Positions 22,216 through 23,359 of a DNA stretch of 23,359 nucleotides are shown here, one piece after another. Origin of the DNA: Candidatus Heimdallarchaeota archaeon (lineage in GTDB: Archaea > Asgardarchaeota > Njordarchaeia > Njordarchaeales > JAMOTR01); the NCBI GenBank assembly GCA_027068385.1, contig JAMOTR010000071.1, positions 1 through 23,359 on the forward strand, given 5' to 3'. The stretch's first letter is position 1. Each line of letters starts with the position of its first letter. The notes under the pieces are model-generated. The model searched no databases. It saw nothing but the letters and a program-made list of their open reading frames with translations, and was not told the origin of the DNA. A program made the position numbers and the translations under genes.

Positions 22216-22556
22216 CTATCGGGAGCTCCTTTACACGGTATTATGCATAAGAACTTCCGCACGGTAGACCCCGTGTTCTTGTACCGATGAGGTATGTTCT
22301 CGGGTATGAAGAGAACGTATCCGGGCTTTACGAGTACTTCCTCGTCACCGGCACCGATGATCCCTTCGCCTTCTAACACGTATATCTCGTGCTCCCGAGG
22401 GTGGCTGTGCTTAGGTATCTCGGCTCCCGGCTCTAGTTCGAACATCCTCATCACGTAGTTCTTCGCTCCGGCTTTCTTGTCGATTAGCCGTCTTATATAG
22501 ACTCCTTCGTGGGAGGTCTTTTCCTTCTCTATCTCGGTATAGTGTTTAGCGTACAT
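22206..22556 (-). CDS. Small cupin-domain protein
   Basis: This 116-aa single-domain cupin has both conserved motifs: GAEIPKHSHPREHEIYVLEGEG (motif 1, with the metal-binding His-x-His and Glu) and GYVLFIPENIPHRYKNTG (motif 2, with the third His). It probably binds a divalent metal; its substrate cannot be told from sequence. I chose the ATG at 22556 over the TTG at 22574. An AT-rich element (GATAATATTTT on the minus strand, about 22580-22590) then lies about 29 bases upstream, and the product begins at the usual place for this group. The C terminus has two cysteines (IIPCKGAPDRCA). First gene of the cupin, helical-repeat and cca run. Confidence 0.88.
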   Translation of the reverse strand: MYAKHYTEIEKEKTSHEGVYIRRLIDKKAGAKNYVMRMFELEPGAEIPKHSHPREHEIYVLEGEGIIGAGDEEVLVKPGYVLFIPENIPHRYKNTGSTVRKFLCIIPCKGAPDRCA

Positions 22557-22579
22557 GAATCTTAGCGAGAGCAATAAAC

Positions 22580-22590
22580 AAAATATTATC
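22580..22590 (-). promoter_or_regulatory. Putative TATA region of the cupin-cca operon
   Basis: GATAATATTTT on the minus strand lies 24-34 bases before the ATG at 22556. It is in the only gap between this operon and the divergent tRNA gene, so the operon promoter must lie about here. Confidence 0.4.
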
Positions 22591-22622
22591 GCGATTACAT
22601 ACGTGTAAGTAAGCTCTCTATA

Positions 22623-22710
22623 GCCGGGGTGGCCGAGCCAGGAAAGGCGCGGGACTCGAGATCCCGTGGGGCTTCGCCCCGCCCGGGTTCAAATCCCGGC
22701 CCCGGCGCCA
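22623..22710 (+). tRNA. tRNA-Ser (anticodon CGA)
   Basis: This is a complete class II tRNA. The acceptor stem GCCGGGG pairs with CCCCGGC (22700-22706), discriminator G at 22707, and the 3' CCA (22708-22710) is encoded in the gene. The anticodon stem is CGGGA/TCCCG with loop CTCGAGA, so the anticodon is CGA (22657-22659), reading the serine codon UCG. The long variable arm GGGGC-TTC-GCCCC is the hallmark of tRNA-Ser, and the T arm is CCGGG-TTCAAAT-CCCGG. No intron is present. The high G+C of all stems fits growth at high temperature. Confidence 0.97.
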
Positions 22711-22722
22711 CCTAATGATCGA

Positions 22723-22730
22723 TTAAATTA
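22723..22730 (+). promoter_or_regulatory. Putative TATA box of the V4R gene
   Basis: TTAAATTA lies between the tRNA and the V4R gene. It is centred about 25 bases before the in-frame ATG at 22752, which supports that codon as a leaderless start over the ATG at 22737. Confidence 0.4.
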
Positions 22731-22751
22731 ATATTCATGATTAATAGAAGT

Positions 22752-23306
22752 ATGAAGATAGAGCCGGGAGATTATGGTATATTTAAGTTATACGATGATG
22801 GTCGCTTGGAAGCCTTCGGCCTACGTGTAGTATTCTTTAGGATAGAGACGCGGGCGAGCATACGCGCTACTATTCTGGATCTTCTAGGAAAGGAAGGAGG
22901 ATCCGTAGTCCTCCGTTTAGTAGGGGAACGTATCGGAAAGAATTCGGGAGAGTTTGCGAAGAAGAATTTTGGGAGCGCGCTCTCTAAGGAACTATTCGAT
23001 TATATCTCGAATATATACCTTCAGAGCGGCCGGGGAAAGCGGGAATTTACTATTAAGGATAATGAGGTAATCGTAAAGGTTTACAACTCGTTCGAAGCGG
23101 ACGCTCATTTAATATCCCTAGGACGTGCGGACGAGCCTTCGTGTTTCTTCATACAAGGATATCTTAAGGGCCTCTTCAGTATCTTTACGGGGAAAGAGGT
23201 GGATGTAGAGGAGGTTATGTGCAAAGCTAAAGGAGACCCGTATTGCGAGTTCCACGTGAAGTTCCGATTTTTAATAGATTCCTCTTCAAGTAGGGATGCG
23301 CGGTAA
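22752..23306 (+). CDS. V4R (4-vinyl reductase) domain protein
   Basis: This 184-aa protein (189 aa from the alternative ATG at 22737) has a V4R domain, a small-molecule-binding fold seen in archaeal sensors and in bacteriochlorophyll biosynthesis. The diagnostic C-terminal block is present: a Cys followed by FFIQGYLKGLFSIFTGKEVDVEEVMC in outline, then CKAKGDPYCEFHV. Cys131, Cys157 and Cys164 (numbered from 22752) are the cysteines typical of the domain. The N-terminal part carries the family's GERIGKNSGEFAKKN helix. No DNA-binding domain is fused to it, so it may act as a stand-alone sensor or ligand carrier. Its last codons overlap the start of a membrane or secreted protein gene, hinting at a functional pair. 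Confidence 0.82.
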   Translation: MKIEPGDYGIFKLYDDGRLEAFGLRVVFFRIETRASIRATILDLLGKEGGSVVLRLVGERIGKNSGEFAKKNFGSALSKELFDYISNIYLQSGRGKREFTIKDNEVIVKVYNSFEADAHLISLGRADEPSCFFIQGYLKGLFSIFTGKEVDVEEVMCKAKGDPYCEFHVKFRFLIDSSSSRDAR

Positions 23307-23359
23307 GATATACAAGTTCATAGCTTTTTCCCTTATCATCATATTCGTCCTCGCGGTAA
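23296..23359 (+). CDS. N terminus of a membrane or secreted protein, cut by the window edge
   Basis: An ATG with GTAGGG upstream opens a frame that overlaps the end of the V4R gene by 11 bases and runs off the window. The 21 visible residues are MRGKIYKFIAFSLIIIFVLA followed by V: a short positive N terminus and a hydrophobic helix, as in a signal peptide or first membrane segment. The remainder is unseen. Confidence 0.5.
   Translation, partial: MRGKIYKFIAFSLIIIFVLAV

Overview
The window looks like a piece of a (hyper)thermophilic archaeal chromosome, most likely Thermoproteota (crenarchaeal). The evidence is archaeal-type gene content (tRNA ligase RtcB, RNase P subunit Rnp3/Rpp30, class I CCA-adding enzyme with an E..D..D triad, wybutosine enzyme Taw1, short archaeal PurA, indolepyruvate oxidoreductase beta subunit), TATA-like boxes about 25 bases before many start codons (leaderless style), and three textbook archaeal C/D box guide sRNAs. 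The lineage is an inference, since no rRNA is present.

Layout. 1-449: 3' end of a CaCA-type cation antiporter. 505-2748: rtcB and iorB on +. 2613-6072, on -: rnp3, a DHH/DHHA1 (RecJ/GAN-like) phosphoesterase and a 505-aa Argonaute-like MID-PIWI protein with no catalytic tetrad; its 3' end overlaps iorB. 6098-7102: purA, divergent from rnp3 across only 25 bp. 7148-16397: a four-gene accessory-looking island on +. It encodes a 1150-aa protein whose C-terminal half resembles a divergent, catalytically dead MID-PIWI module, a translationally coupled 483-aa strand-rich protein, a 1085-aa XPD/DinG-like helicase with four candidate Fe-S cysteines, and a 346-aa orphan with its own TATA box. 16468-17469 (-): Mrp/NBP35 P-loop ATPase with an unusual coiled-coil insertion. 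17594-19538 (+): taw1, a DUF167/YggU protein and a transglutaminase-like protein. 19506-22556 (-): cupin, helical-repeat protein and cca. 22623-22710: tRNA-Ser(CGA) with encoded CCA. 22752-23306: V4R-domain protein. 23296-edge: start of a membrane or secreted protein.

C/D box sRNAs lie at 16380-16438 (-), 17502-17562 (+) and 19531-19587 (+). They sit in gene-edge space, two of them overlapping 3' ends of protein genes. One guide matches the 23S P-loop sequence known from bacteria with 11 Watson-Crick pairs and one G.U pair.

How the genes fit together. Much of the window is RNA metabolism (RtcB, Rnp3, CCA enzyme, Taw1, tRNA-Ser, methylation guides). The candidate undescribed system is the 7148-16397 island: an inactive Argonaute-like giant apparently paired with an Fe-S helicase and two unrecognised partners, with no CRISPR array or recognisable Cas protein nearby. 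A guide-directed nucleic-acid binding and unwinding system (defence or genome maintenance) is a reasonable hypothesis. The Argonaute-like assignments rest on reading motifs by eye and need profile or structure comparison.
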